DNA from: Agromyces humatus
GTDB taxonomy: Bacteria; Actinomycetota; Actinomycetes; Actinomycetales; Microbacteriaceae
Assembly (NCBI RefSeq): GCF_021228295.1
Contig: NZ_JAJQPD010000001.1
Location: 372,001-436,000, forward strand
DNA length: 64,000 nt
Direction of reading: 5' to 3'
Position numbers and translations under genes: made by a program. Of the stretch, positions 33,301 to 41,583 are shown one piece after another. How positions within the stretch are numbered: position 1 is the first letter of the stretch; each line of letters starts with the position of its first letter. The notes under the pieces were generated by a model. It saw only the letters and a program-made list of their open reading frames with translations, was not told where the DNA came from and ran no database searches.

Positions 33301-33975
33301 CCTCGGTGTCGAGGCCCGGGAGGATCCCGTCTTCGACGGCCCGACGCAGCAGGTCGACCTTCGTCGGCGCCGGCCGCCCGACCTCGACGTACTTCGCCCG
33401 GATGCGGTCGAGGTACTCGCGCGCCGTGGAATGGGCGATGCCGAGCTGGGACGCCACGAGCTTCAGGGGCAATCCCGACGCGTAGAGATGCAGCACGTCG
33501 CGTTCACGACGCCCGAGCTGTGCGCGCGCGAAATCGCTGTCGGCCTCGATCGCGCTCGCCCACTCGACGTTGTTGAGCACGCCGCCACCGGCCACCGTCG
33601 CGATGGCGCGGATCACGTCGGACATCGGCGATGACTTCGGGATGACCCCCGCCGCACCCGCCGCGAGGGACTCGCGCACCGCAGCCACGCGATCGGCGAT
33701 GCTGTGCACGAGCACGGCGCTGCCGGTGGCGAGCACCGACCGCACGTTCTCGGTCACCGAGGTGCCGTCGCCGAGCGACAGGTCGAGCACGACCACATCG
33801 CATCGCTGACCGTCGAGCGTACCGAGCAGGCGGACGACGTCGGGTGTGTCGCGATGACGCGATACCCCGCCGCCTCGCACGCCGCACGGAGCCCGAGTCG
33901 GACGGCCTCGTGATCGTCGACGATCGCCACCGTCGCCGCGGTGCCTTCGCCCGTGCGGTCGTTCGCGTCTGCCAC
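33281..33975 (-). pseudogene. LuxR-family response regulator, frameshifted in the receiver domain
   Basis: Two frames together make a normal ~230-residue NarL/FixJ regulator. The first, from GTG 33975 (AAGGGGGG ribosome site 4 nt before), reads ATVAIVDDHEAVRLGLRAA with the acidic pair, up to GYRVIA. The second carries DTPDVVRLLGTLDG, the phosphoacceptor strand DVVVLDLSLGDG, the conserved Lys in GVIPKSS and a LuxR HTH (LGRRERDVLHLYASGLPLKL). The switch lies at about 33848-33853; restoring one G (GCGAC to GCGGAC) would join them as VIADTPDVV. As given, translation ends 73 codons in. Either a real mutation or a sequencing error; nothing suggests programmed slippage. Confidence 0.82.
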
Positions 33976-33997
33976 GCGGCCCCCCTTCACGTTCGTC

Positions 33998-35341
33998 TCA
34001 CACGATAGCGCGCAGGCGCGCGACGGCCTCGACGTGATGCGTGTTCGGGAAGAGGTCGAACGCCCGCAGCGCCTCGAGTTCGTAGCCGTGCGCCCGCAGC
34101 AGACCGACGTCGCGCGCGAGCGCGACAGGGTCGCAGGCGACGTAGACGAGCTGACGCGGCCGCAACTCGGCGAGCCGGTCGACGACCGCGCGGCCGGCAC
34201 CCGAGCGCGGCGGATCGAGCACGATGGTCGCGTCGGCGAGTCGCGTGAGCTCGGCGCGTCCGGCGGATGTCGCGAGCTCGTCGAGGTATCGATCGACGCG
34301 CGCCGTGACGGCTCGGGCGCCGACCCAGTCGGCGAGGTTCGCCCCGGCATGCTCGGTCGCACGGGCGTCCGACTCGACCGAGGTGATGCGCACGGCATCG
34401 CCGAAGCGGTCGCCAACCGCGGCGGCGAGCAGTCCGACGCCCCCGTAGAGGTCGTGGTTCGCCGCGCGCGGATCGAAGCCCTCGGCATCGATCAGGTCGT
34501 GCACGGCGGACGTCAGCGTGGCCGCGGCGCCGGAGTGCACCTGCCAGAAGCCGTCGCGGTCGAGCGTGAAGTCACGGTCGCCGACCCGCTCGACGATCGT
34601 CGGGCGCGGGGCACGGGGCATCCGTTCGTCGTCGACGACCACGAGCGCGGCGTCGCCGACGCTGGGAGCGATCAGGTCGACCGCGCGAGCGCCCGCGAAC
34701 CGTTCGCCGAGCGGGGCGAGGGCGGTGAGGGCGGGCACGGCGAGCGGCAGGGATGCCACGGGGACGACCGTGTGGCTGCGGGCCGCGTACGGCCCGACCG
34801 AGCCGTCGGCGGCGACGTGCAGGCGCACGCGAGTGCGCCATCCGGTGCCGGCGTCGAGGTCGACGTCGGGAGCGAGCGATGCGGAGACCGGCTCGACGAC
34901 GACGTCGCGCTCGACACCGCCGAACCGCGCGAGCGCATCGACGAGCACCTCGGCCTTCAACGCGCGCTGGCGGGTGATCTCGACGTGGCCGAACTCGGCG
35001 CCGCCGGCGCGGTGCTCGGGAGCGCGCTCGACCGACGCCTCCGCCCAGACATGCCGGCGACGGTCGGGCGACGCCTCGAGCACCTCGATGGTCTCGGCCC
35101 GCCAGAACCGGTCCTTCGACTGATCGAAGATGCGCGCGACGACGCGCTCACCGGGGATCGCGTCGGCGACGAACACGACCCGCCCCTCGTGGTGGGCGAC
35201 GAAGATGCCGCCGTGGGCGACGCGCTCGACGTCGAGGGTCACGACCGGCCCATCGGTGCTGGGCGGCTTCGGCTCGGGCCGCTGGGTACCGCCGCGACCT
35301 CCGGTGCGGGGGACGCGGCGGGGTCGACGGGACTGTGCCAT
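33998..35341 (-). CDS. TRAM-domain class I methyltransferase, TrmA/RumA-like (tRNA or rRNA m5U)
   Basis: 447-aa RNA methyltransferase. A basic N-terminus (MAQSRRPRRVPRTGGRGG) precedes a TRAM domain (VVTLDVERVAHGGIFVAHHE). The catalytic half has DLYGGVGLLAAAVGDRFG (SAM motif I), TIVLDPPRSGAGR (DPPR motif) and VYVACDPVALARD with the nucleophile C403. Compared with RumA, the cysteines that hold the 4Fe-4S cluster are missing (the region reads SPDRRRHVWAEASVE), as in many actinobacterial members. The target uridine is not predictable. Divergent from maf, 46 nt apart. Confidence 0.85.
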   Translation of the reverse strand: MAQSRRPRRVPRTGGRGGTQRPEPKPPSTDGPVVTLDVERVAHGGIFVAHHEGRVVFVADAIPGERVVARIFDQSKDRFWRAETIEVLEASPDRRRHVWAEASVERAPEHRAGGAEFGHVEITRQRALKAEVLVDALARFGGVERDVVVEPVSASLAPDVDLDAGTGWRTRVRLHVAADGSVGPYAARSHTVVPVASLPLAVPALTALAPLGERFAGARAVDLIAPSVGDAALVVVDDERMPRAPRPTIVERVGDRDFTLDRDGFWQVHSGAAATLTSAVHDLIDAEGFDPRAANHDLYGGVGLLAAAVGDRFGDAVRITSVESDARATEHAGANLADWVGARAVTARVDRYLDELATSAGRAELTRLADATIVLDPPRSGAGRAVVDRLAELRPRQLVYVACDPVALARDVGLLRAHGYELEALRAFDLFPNTHHVEAVARLRAIV

Positions 35342-35387
35342 GGTTCGAGCATTCCACAGCGCCGCGCGAGCGGGGCAGGATGGGGAC

Positions 35388-36038
35388 ATGCGCCTGTACC
35401 TCGCCTCCACGTCGCCCGCCCGCCTGCAGACGCTCCGCGCCGCGGGCGTCGAGCCCGTCGCGGTGCCGCCGGGGGTCGATGAGGAGGCTGCGGTGGCGGC
35501 GCGCGAGGCGGTCGCCGGGCCACTCTCGCCGCCCGACATGGTGCAGTTGCTCGCCCAGGCGAAGGCCGAGGCCCTCATCGGCACCTCGCCCGGCGGTGAG
35601 CCGATCGACGGGTTCATCCTCGGCGGCGACTCGGCGTTCGTCGTCGACGGGTCGATCTACGGCAAGCCGCACACCGCCGCGGTCGCCAAGGCGCGCTGGC
35701 TCGCGCAGAACGGCGCGCACGGCGATCTCTGGTCGGGACACTGGCTCATCGACCACCGTGGCGGCCGGGTGCGCGGCGCCGTCGGGCGAGCGGATGTCGC
35801 GACGGTGCGCTTCGCCGCACTCGACGAGGCCGAGATCGACGCGTACATCGCGTCCGGAGAGCCGTTGCTCGTCGCCGGGGCGTTCACGATCGACAGCCTC
35901 GGAGGGCCGTTCATCCGCCGCGTCGAGGGCGACCCGTCGACCGTCGTCGGGCTCTCGCTCTCGACGCTGCGCGACCTCGTGCGCGAACTCGGCGGCGACT
36001 GGCCGTCGCTCTGGAACCGTCGCGACCAAGCGGGTTGA
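35388..36038 (+). CDS. maf: Maf-like nucleoside triphosphate pyrophosphatase
   Basis: 216-aa Maf/HAM1-type house-cleaning pyrophosphatase. [20 protein letters not shown] is the diagnostic N-terminus, with [19 protein letters not shown] carrying the catalytic Asp and ISGEPL-like [14 protein letters not shown] and [20 protein letters not shown] near the end. It hydrolyses non-canonical or modified NTPs. ATG at 35388 follows CAGGAT by 6 nt. Its last codons and stop (36036-36038) lie inside a palindromic repeat element, so the C-terminal residues have probably been altered by repeat insertion. Confidence 0.9.
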   Translation: MRLYLASTSPARLQTLRAAGVEPVAVPPGVDEEAAVAAREAVAGPLSPPDMVQLLAQAKAEALIGTSPGGEPIDGFILGGDSAFVVDGSIYGKPHTAAVAKARWLAQNGAHGDLWSGHWLIDHRGGRVRGAVGRADVATVRFAALDEAEIDAYIASGEPLLVAGAFTIDSLGGPFIRRVEGDPSTVVGLSLSTLRDLVRELGGDWPSLWNRRDQAG

Positions 36039-36124
36039 GGAGGGAGCGAAGCGACCGTCTCGACACCCATCCGCCGCGCTACCGGGTTCGAGACGCTTCC
36101 CTCCTTCGTCGGACGCTCCTCAAC
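36032..36124. repeat. Inverted pair of palindromic repeats after maf
   Basis: GGGTTGAGGAGGGAGCGAAG... (36032-36068) faces ...CCTTCGTCGGACGCTCCTCAAC (36084-36124, beginning GGGTTCGAGACGC) across 15 nt. The sequences belong to the same family as the purE-purK arrays (GGTTGAGGAG at one end, TCTCGA-ACCC at the other). The two facing units could fold into one large hairpin and act as a terminator for maf. Confidence 0.85.
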
Positions 36125-36200
36125 ACGCGATTGTCGCCGACCTCAAGAGTCTCGCGTTCATTTTGTGGGGGTCACCCAAAGGTGTGCCCGGCCCGGCCAA

Positions 36201-36206
36201 TAGGCT
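36201..36206 (+). promoter_or_regulatory. -10 box TAGGCT for the carboxylase alpha subunit
   Basis: TAGGCT lies 8 nt before ATG 36215, so the message is leaderless or nearly so. A TGGGGGTCACCCA near-palindrome about 35 nt upstream could bind a regulator; that is speculative. Confidence 0.45.
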
Positions 36207-36214
36207 TGACGATT

Positions 36215-37984
36215 ATGCCGCGCATCACCAAGGTCCTCATCGCCAACCGTGGCGAGATCGCCGTCCGCGTCATCCGCGCCGCACGCGACGCCGGTCTCGG
36301 CTCCGTCGCCGTGTACGCCGACCAGGATCGCGACGCACGGCACGCCAAGCTCGCCGACGAGGCGTACGCCCTCGATGGCGTCACGAGTGCCGAGACCTAC
36401 CTCGTCATCGACAAGCTGCTCTCGGTCGCGCGCCGCTCGGGCGCCGACGCGGTGCACCCCGGGTACGGCTTCCTCGCCGAGAACCCCGACTTCGCTCGGG
36501 CCGTCATCGACGCAGGCCTCATCTGGATCGGCCCCTCCCCCGAAGCCATCGAGCGCCTCGGCGACAAGGTCTCGGCACGGCACGTGGCCGAGAAGGTCGG
36601 CGCGCCGCTCGCGCCGGGCACGCTCAACCCGGTCGCCGACGCCTCGGAAGTGCTCGAGTTCGTCGACCTGCACGGCCTGCCCGTCGCGATCAAGGCCGCG
36701 TTCGGCGGCGGCGGACGCGGCCTCAAGGTCGCCCGCACCCGCGACGAGGTGCCCGAGCTGTTCGACTCGGCGACCCGCGAGGCCGTCGCGGCATTCGGCC
36801 GCGGCGAATGCTTCGTCGAGAAGTACCTCGACAAGCCGCGCCACGTCGAGACCCAGTGCCTCGCCGACCAGCACGGCAATGTCGTCGTCGTCTCGACCCG
36901 CGACTGCTCACTGCAGCGCCGGCACCAGAAGCTCGTCGAAGAGGCGCCCGCACCGTTCCTCACCGACGAGCAGAACCGTGCGCTCTACGAGGCGTCCAAG
37001 GCCATCCTCAAAGAGGTCGGCTACGTCGGTGCCGGAACCTGCGAGTTCCTGATCGGGCAGGACGGCACGGTCTCGTTCCTCGAGGTGAACACCCGCCTGC
37101 AGGTCGAGCATCCCGTCTCCGAAGAGATCACGGGACTCGACCTCGTGCGCGAGCAGTTCCGACTCGCCGAGGGCGGCGTGCTCGACTACCCCGACCCCGT
37201 CGCGACCGGCCACTCGATCGAGTTCCGCATCAACGGTGAAGACCCGGGCCGCAACTTCCTCCCCGCGCCCGGCCCAGTGCACCAGCTGCGTTTTCCGGGC
37301 GGTCCCGGCATCCGCATCGACTCGGGCGTCGCCTCGGGCGACGAGATCTCGGGCGCATTCGACTCGCTGCTCGCGAAGCTCATCGTCACCGGCTCGACCC
37401 GCAAGGACGCGCTCGAGCGCGCCCGCCGTGCACTCGACGAGTTCGAGGTCGCCGGGCTGCCGACCGTACTGCCCTTCCACCGCGACATCGTGCGCAATCC
37501 GGCCTTCGCACCCGACGGCGACGAGCCCTTCTCGATCTACACCCGCTGGATCGAGACCGAGTACGACAATCAGCTCGAGCCGTGGTCGGGCGAGATCGAA
37601 GAGGCGTCGGGTGCCGCCGCGCGCGCGAACGTGGTCGTCGAGGTCGCCGGCCGTCGCGTCGAGGTCAGCCTTCCGAAGCGGCTCGCCGGCGGCACCTCCG
37701 CGACTCGCACCGCCGGACCCGCTCCGCGCCGCCGCACCGCGGCGCACTCGGTCGACACCGGCACCGGCGACGCCGTGAAGGCGCCGATGCAGGCGACGGT
37801 CGTGAAGGTCGCGGTCACCGAGGGTGACAAGGTCGTCAAGGGCGACCTGGTGCTCGTGCTCGAGGCCATGAAGATGGAACAGCCCATCGTCGCGCACAAG
37901 GACGGCGTCGTCGGCACCGTCAACGCCGAGGCCGGGGCCACCGTCTCGAGCGGCCACCTGCTGCTCGCCATCACCGACGCCTGA
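36215..37984 (+). CDS. accA: Acyl-CoA carboxylase alpha subunit (biotin carboxylase + biotin carrier)
   Basis: 589-aa fused subunit. The biotin carboxylase domain (1-450) starts [20 protein letters not shown] and contains the ATP-binding glycine loop [12 protein letters not shown] and [21 protein letters not shown] linker leads to the C-terminal biotin carrier domain with EAMKMEQP; K553 is the biotinylation site, the substrate of BirA. It carboxylates biotin with ATP and bicarbonate and serves the beta subunit at 28922. The symbol is used in the actinobacterial accA3 sense. The C-terminus is followed by a non-coding region with a decayed permease. Confidence 0.93.
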   Translation: MPRITKVLIANRGEIAVRVIRAARDAGLGSVAVYADQDRDARHAKLADEAYALDGVTSAETYLVIDKLLSVARRSGADAVHPGYGFLAENPDFARAVIDAGLIWIGPSPEAIERLGDKVSARHVAEKVGAPLAPGTLNPVADASEVLEFVDLHGLPVAIKAAFGGGGRGLKVARTRDEVPELFDSATREAVAAFGRGECFVEKYLDKPRHVETQCLADQHGNVVVVSTRDCSLQRRHQKLVEEAPAPFLTDEQNRALYEASKAILKEVGYVGAGTCEFLIGQDGTVSFLEVNTRLQVEHPVSEEITGLDLVREQFRLAEGGVLDYPDPVATGHSIEFRINGEDPGRNFLPAPGPVHQLRFPGGPGIRIDSGVASGDEISGAFDSLLAKLIVTGSTRKDALERARRALDEFEVAGLPTVLPFHRDIVRNPAFAPDGDEPFSIYTRWIETEYDNQLEPWSGEIEEASGAAARANVVVEVAGRRVEVSLPKRLAGGTSATRTAGPAPRRRTAAHSVDTGTGDAVKAPMQATVVKVAVTEGDKVVKGDLVLVLEAMKMEQPIVAHKDGVVGTVNAEAGATVSSGHLLLAITDA

Positions 37985-38069
37985 GACTCGCCACGCGCAC
38001 GCGAACCGCGGCGCACGGCGCGGCGATCAGATCACAGCGCGCCCTGCGGCGTGGGCAGGTCGACCTCGC

Positions 38070-38210
38070 TCACACGGTCCAGTCCGATCCGCGAGCGGCG
38101 GGCACGCGGAACCCGCGGGGCAGGTCGGGACGAGAGCGCCGAAGCACGACGATGCCGAGACCCACCAGCACGAATGCCGACGGCCGCGAGGTCGAACGAG
38201 ATGATCACGC
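38070..38210 (-). pseudogene. C-terminal remnant of an APC-family amino acid permease
   Basis: The minus strand reads AFVLVGLGIVVLRRSRPDLP then RGFRVP and a stop at 38070-38072, matching the last membrane helix and basic tail of YfnA-like cationic amino acid permeases. Just upstream the similarity continues in another frame (SFDLAAVG), so the fragment is both truncated and frameshifted. About 45 codons survive. The rest of the permease has been lost, apparently replaced by the LacI/TRAP genes. The match is from motif memory only. Confidence 0.5.
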
Positions 38211-38258
38211 TGGGGCGGCGAAGTTCGCCGCCGCCTGCGCGCCCCCGCTCCCACGGGC

Positions 38259-38297
38259 CGACAATCGGTTGCCAAAACTATCGAACACACGTACGCT
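38259..38297 (+). promoter_or_regulatory. lacI promoter with overlapping GTTGCCA operator
   Basis: -35 TTGCCA (38269-38274), 17-nt spacer, -10 TACGCT (38292-38297), then 7 nt to ATG 38305: a leaderless promoter with near-consensus geometry. The -35 box is part of CGACAAT-CG-GTTGCCA (38259-38274), whose right half is identical to half of the perfect palindrome in the dctP promoter and whose left half matches at 4 of 7 positions. This points to autoregulation by the LacI protein. Confidence 0.72.
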
Positions 38298-38304
38298 GAA
38301 ACAT

Positions 38305-39375
38305 ATGGCCGACGAGCAGGATGCATCGAACTCGACGAGCCCGACGATCTACGATGTCGCCCGGGCGTGCGGAGTCGCAGCCTCGACGGTGTCGCGCACC
38401 TTCTCACGTCCCGGCCGTGTCAACGTCGAGACCGCCGACCGCATCCGGCGGGTCGCCGCTGAGATGGGATACCGCACGAACACGGTGGCCCGAGCGCTGC
38501 CGACCTCGCAGACCGCCCTGCTCGCGATGGTCGTGCCGACCGTGCCCGACCGATTCTTCATCGAGGTCATCCGAGGCGCGAAGGCCGCCGCGATCGCGGC
38601 GGGGTACACCTTGGTCGTCGCCGACGCAGGGCTCTCAGCCGACGCCGAGCGAGCGGCGGTGAACCGCCTGATCCCCGTCGTCGACGGCGTGATCCTCGCC
38701 GGCTCGCTGCTCCCCGACTCATCGATCCGGGTCGCCGCCAAGCAGCGTCCCACCGTCGTGCTCAACCGCGCGATGACCGATGTCGCAAGCGTGCTCACCG
38801 ACAGCGCCGACGGCATGCGGCAGGCGGTCGAGCACCTGACCGCGCTCGACCACCGGGAACTGACCTATCTCGCCGGCCCCGAGGCCTCGTGGTCCGACGG
38901 CATGAGGTGGCGTTCCTTCAAGGTCGAGACACAGCGTCTCGGCCTGCGCGCGCGTCGCATCGGGCCGATCGCGCCCACCCAGGCCGCCGGCATGGCGGCG
39001 GCGTCGACCTTCGCCGAACAGATGACCAGCGGCGTCATCGCCTTCAACGACTTCATCGCCGTCGGTTTCGTGAGCGGCCTCTCGCGCCTCGGTGTGCGCG
39101 TGCCCGACGATGTGAGCGTCATCGGCTTCGACAACACCGCCGCCGGCTTCAGCAACCTGCCGCTCACGAGCATCGCGGCACCCCTGCCGCACCTCGGCGG
39201 GCAGGCCGTCCGCACGCTCATGCGTCAGATCGCCGCCGCTCGTCCTGGTCGCCCCGACGCCCCTGGCGCGGTGCGTCCCACTCGGCTGCCCGCGCAACTG
39301 GTGGTGCGGTCCTCGACCGCCCCGCGCGCCCGACGGGACTCGAACGCTCCAGGTTCGGGCGAACGCGCGGCCTGA
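38305..39375 (+). CDS. LacI-family transcriptional regulator of the TRAP operon
   Basis: 356-aa repressor. The N-terminal HTH TIYDVARACGVAASTVSRTF (about 14-33) is followed by a hinge and a periplasmic-binding-protein-like domain (LLAMVVPTVPDRFFIEVIRG; VSVIGFDNTAAGFSNLPLTS). The start is fixed by the TACGCT box 7 nt upstream. It converges with the dctPQM operon, and the same operator half-site lies in both promoters, so it most likely represses both and is released by the transported ligand. The stop lies in a 20-bp tandem repeat. The effector is unknown; a sugar acid would suit both a LacI regulator and a TRAP transporter. Confidence 0.9.
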   Translation: MADEQDASNSTSPTIYDVARACGVAASTVSRTFSRPGRVNVETADRIRRVAAEMGYRTNTVARALPTSQTALLAMVVPTVPDRFFIEVIRGAKAAAIAAGYTLVVADAGLSADAERAAVNRLIPVVDGVILAGSLLPDSSIRVAAKQRPTVVLNRAMTDVASVLTDSADGMRQAVEHLTALDHRELTYLAGPEASWSDGMRWRSFKVETQRLGLRARRIGPIAPTQAAGMAAASTFAEQMTSGVIAFNDFIAVGFVSGLSRLGVRVPDDVSVIGFDNTAAGFSNLPLTSIAAPLPHLGGQAVRTLMRQIAAARPGRPDAPGAVRPTRLPAQLVVRSSTAPRARRDSNAPGSGERAA

Positions 39376-39420
39376 CGCACGGCGGTTCTGCCTGACGCAC
39401 GACGGTTCTGCCTGACGCAC
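39371..39420. repeat. 20-bp tandem repeat at the lacI 3' end
   Basis: Two and a half copies of CCTGACGCACGGCGGTTCTG (second copy with GACGG for GGCGG). The first copy holds the lacI stop codon, so the repeat begins within the coding region. Confidence 0.8.
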
Positions 39421-39465
39421 CCGACGAGGTCGGGCACACGACGAGATCGCGCGAACAGCGACGGA

Positions 39466-39491
39466 GCGGCCGGGCATCACTGCCCGGCCGC
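39466..39491. terminator. Bidirectional terminator between lacI and dctM
   Basis: GCGGCCGGGCA, loop TCAC, TGCCCGGCCGC: a perfect 11-bp stem with a 4-nt loop midway between two convergent genes. Confidence 0.75.
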
Positions 39492-39519
39492 GCTTCGTCA
39501 CCTGATCAATGGCGGAGCG

Positions 39520-40836
39520 TCACGGCTGCATCAACCCGAGCGTCGTCGGCAACCAGGTCGAGATCGCCGGCACGAACGTGACGAGGAGCAGGCCGATGCA
39601 GAGCGCCCAGAAGAACGGCCAGATGCGCCCCATCACCGCTTCGATCCGCACATTGCCGACTCGGGCGGCCACGAAGAGGTTGTTGCCGATCGGCGGCGAG
39701 ATGTTGCCGAGGCACATGTTGAAGACCATCATCGCGCCGAAGTGGATCGGGCTGACGCCGAGGGCGGTGACCACGGGCAGGAAGATCGGCGTGAAGATCA
39801 GGATCGCCGGGGTCGGATCCATGACGGTGCCCGCGAGCAGCAGCACGACCATGATGATGAGCAGGATGATCACGACATTGTCGGTCAGGCCGAGCAGGCC
39901 CGCGGTGACGAGCTGCGGGATCTGCGCGAAGGCGAGCACGTAGCCGAGGATTCCCGACACTCCGATCAGGAGCATGATGATGCCGGTGACCTTCGAAGCT
40001 TCGAGGATGATCTTCGGGAGCGCTTTCAGCGGCAGCGTGCGCTGCACGAGGCCCAGCGCGAAGGAGTAGAGCACGGCGATCACGGCCGACTCGGTGGCGG
40101 TGAAGATGCCGACGAGGATGCCGCCGATCACGACGACGATCATGAGCAACGCGGGGAGCGCCTTCAGGAAGACGACGAGCGCCTGGCGCAAGGTCGGCCG
40201 CGGCCCGGGGGCACGCAGTTCGGGGTGTTTGCGCGCGTACAGGGCCACTATGAGGACGCAGACGAGCGCCCACAGGAGCCCCGGGCCGACACCTGCCATG
40301 AACAGCGCGGCGATCGAGGTGCCCGACACCAGTGAGTACACGATGAACGTGTTGCTCGGGGGAAGGAGCATACCGGTCGGCGAGGCTGCGGCGTTGACGG
40401 TGGCGGCGAACGCGGGGTCGTAGCCCTCCTTGCGCATCCGGGGTGACAGCACTGTGCCGACGGCGGCGGCCGAAGCCACCGAAGCGCCCGACACCGTACC
40501 GAACAGGGTGTTCGCGACGACGGTCGTCTGGGCCAGCGAGGCCGGCAGCCGGCCGGCGACCACGAGCGCCAGGTCGATAAGCCTCGACGCGATGCCGCCG
40601 GTGTTCATCAGACCGCCCGCGAGGATGAAGAACGGGATCGCGAGCAGGGCGAAGCTATTGCTGGCGGCGAAGATGCGCTGCGCGCCGGTGAGTGCCGCGC
40701 CCTCGACATCCAACAGGATGACGATGGCAAGCACGGATGGCAGGCCCATGGCGACGGCGACGGGAAGGCCCATGGCGATGCCGACGGCGATGCCGCCCAC
40801 CAGGACGACGACGGCGATGATGGTGTTGGTGTCCAT
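39520..40836 (-). CDS. dctM: TRAP transporter large permease
   Basis: 438-aa DctM-type protein with about 12 membrane helices. LLAIPFFILAGGLMNTGGIA, NAAASPTGMLLPPSNTFIVY and GNISPPIGNNLFVA are characteristic of the family; the PP-S-N/PPIGNN loops form the substrate and sodium sites. It drives Na+-coupled uptake together with DctQ and the binding protein DctP. It starts 4 nt after the DctQ stop. Length is usual for unfused DctM. Last gene of the leftward operon, closed by the hairpin at 39466-39491. Confidence 0.92.
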   Translation of the reverse strand: MDTNTIIAVVVLVGGIAVGIAMGLPVAVAMGLPSVLAIVILLDVEGAALTGAQRIFAASNSFALLAIPFFILAGGLMNTGGIASRLIDLALVVAGRLPASLAQTTVVANTLFGTVSGASVASAAAVGTVLSPRMRKEGYDPAFAATVNAAASPTGMLLPPSNTFIVYSLVSGTSIAALFMAGVGPGLLWALVCVLIVALYARKHPELRAPGPRPTLRQALVVFLKALPALLMIVVVIGGILVGIFTATESAVIAVLYSFALGLVQRTLPLKALPKIILEASKVTGIIMLLIGVSGILGYVLAFAQIPQLVTAGLLGLTDNVVIILLIIMVVLLLAGTVMDPTPAILIFTPIFLPVVTALGVSPIHFGAMMVFNMCLGNISPPIGNNLFVAARVGNVRIEAVMGRIWPFFWALCIGLLLVTFVPAISTWLPTTLGLMQP

Positions 40837-40840
40837 GGCC

Positions 40841-41464
40841 TCAGATCGCCTCTGCGTTCTCGTCGAATTCGGGCACCGGTTTCTCAGCTCCGGCGAGGAT
40901 GCCGATGATGTGTGCCAGGGAGAAGAAGAGGATGATGACCCCGGCGATCGGAAGCACTAGGTATACCTGGCCGACGCTCAGGGGAAGGGTCGCGATGTCT
41001 TGGTTCCAGGCGTTCTCCGCGACGCGCGAACCGCCGATGATGAAGACGAGCAGGATGAAGATCATGACGATCAGCTCGATGACGATGCCCATCACCTTCT
41101 GGACGCCGAGGGGGAGCTTCTCGACGAGCATCTCGACCGCGATGTGACCCCGCTCCGAGAAGACGTACGCGGCGGCCAGCACCGCCAGCACGATGAAGGT
41201 GTAGCGAGCGGCCTCCTCGGTCCATGGCGCGGAGTTGTTGAGGATCTCGCGGGTGAAGACCTGCCACGAGACGATGGCGACGAGCGCCACGAACGCGATG
41301 ATGCAGAGCACCGCCAGCACTCGGTCGAGGATTCGGCGAATGAACCCGAGCACCGTGAGGAGGCCGCCCCAGCGGGCGGGTCCGGCCGAATCGGAAGGTT
41401 CGGCATCGGCGGGCGGATTCCCGCCCGGCGGATTCTCGCCGGGATCCAGTGGTTGGGTGTTCAC
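40841..41464 (-). CDS. dctQ: TRAP transporter small permease
   Basis: 207-aa DctQ protein: four membrane helices (about residues 38-60, 75-95, 118-140 and 160-180) and the family block WQVFTREILNNSAPWTEEAA. A cytoplasmic N-terminal extension of some 35 residues rich in Pro/Gly (GENPPGGNPPADAEP) is longer than usual. The start is GTG 41464, set by GGAGG 5 nt upstream. It is separated from dctP by 119 nt holding a strong hairpin, which probably makes permease expression lower than that of the binding protein. Confidence 0.88.
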   Translation of the reverse strand: MNTQPLDPGENPPGGNPPADAEPSDSAGPARWGGLLTVLGFIRRILDRVLAVLCIIAFVALVAIVSWQVFTREILNNSAPWTEEAARYTFIVLAVLAAAYVFSERGHIAVEMLVEKLPLGVQKVMGIVIELIVMIFILLVFIIGGSRVAENAWNQDIATLPLSVGQVYLVLPIAGVIILFFSLAHIIGILAGAEKPVPEFDENAEAI

Positions 41465-41529
41465 GTTGTCCTCCGTTGGTTCCCTGAGGGAGCTGTCGTA
41501 AGTGCGCACGCCTTCGGGCGGTCTCGCGC

Positions 41530-41564
41530 GAGGGCGCCGGTGGTCATCGACCATCGGCGCCCTC
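41530..41564 (-). terminator. Intercistronic hairpin between dctP and dctQ
   Basis: GAGGGCGCC (41530-41538) pairs with GGCGCCCTC (41556-41564), with a further TGGT/ACCA inner pairing (41541-41544 and 41550-41553). It starts 20 nt after the dctP stop. Such hairpins commonly stabilise the binding-protein message and partly terminate transcription before permease genes. Confidence 0.65.
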
Positions 41565-41583
41565 GTCGGTGGTGCAGCGGGAT

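Noticed and set aside
33840..33860. Programmed frameshift in the response regulator
   Set aside because: No slippery heptamer, downstream structure or internal ribosome site is evident; a one-base deletion or sequencing error is simpler.
38027..38407. 126-codon minus-strand open frame over the lacI promoter
   Set aside because: It covers the lacI promoter and 5' coding region with Arg/Ser/Cys-rich composition; only the permease remnant in another frame resembles a protein family.
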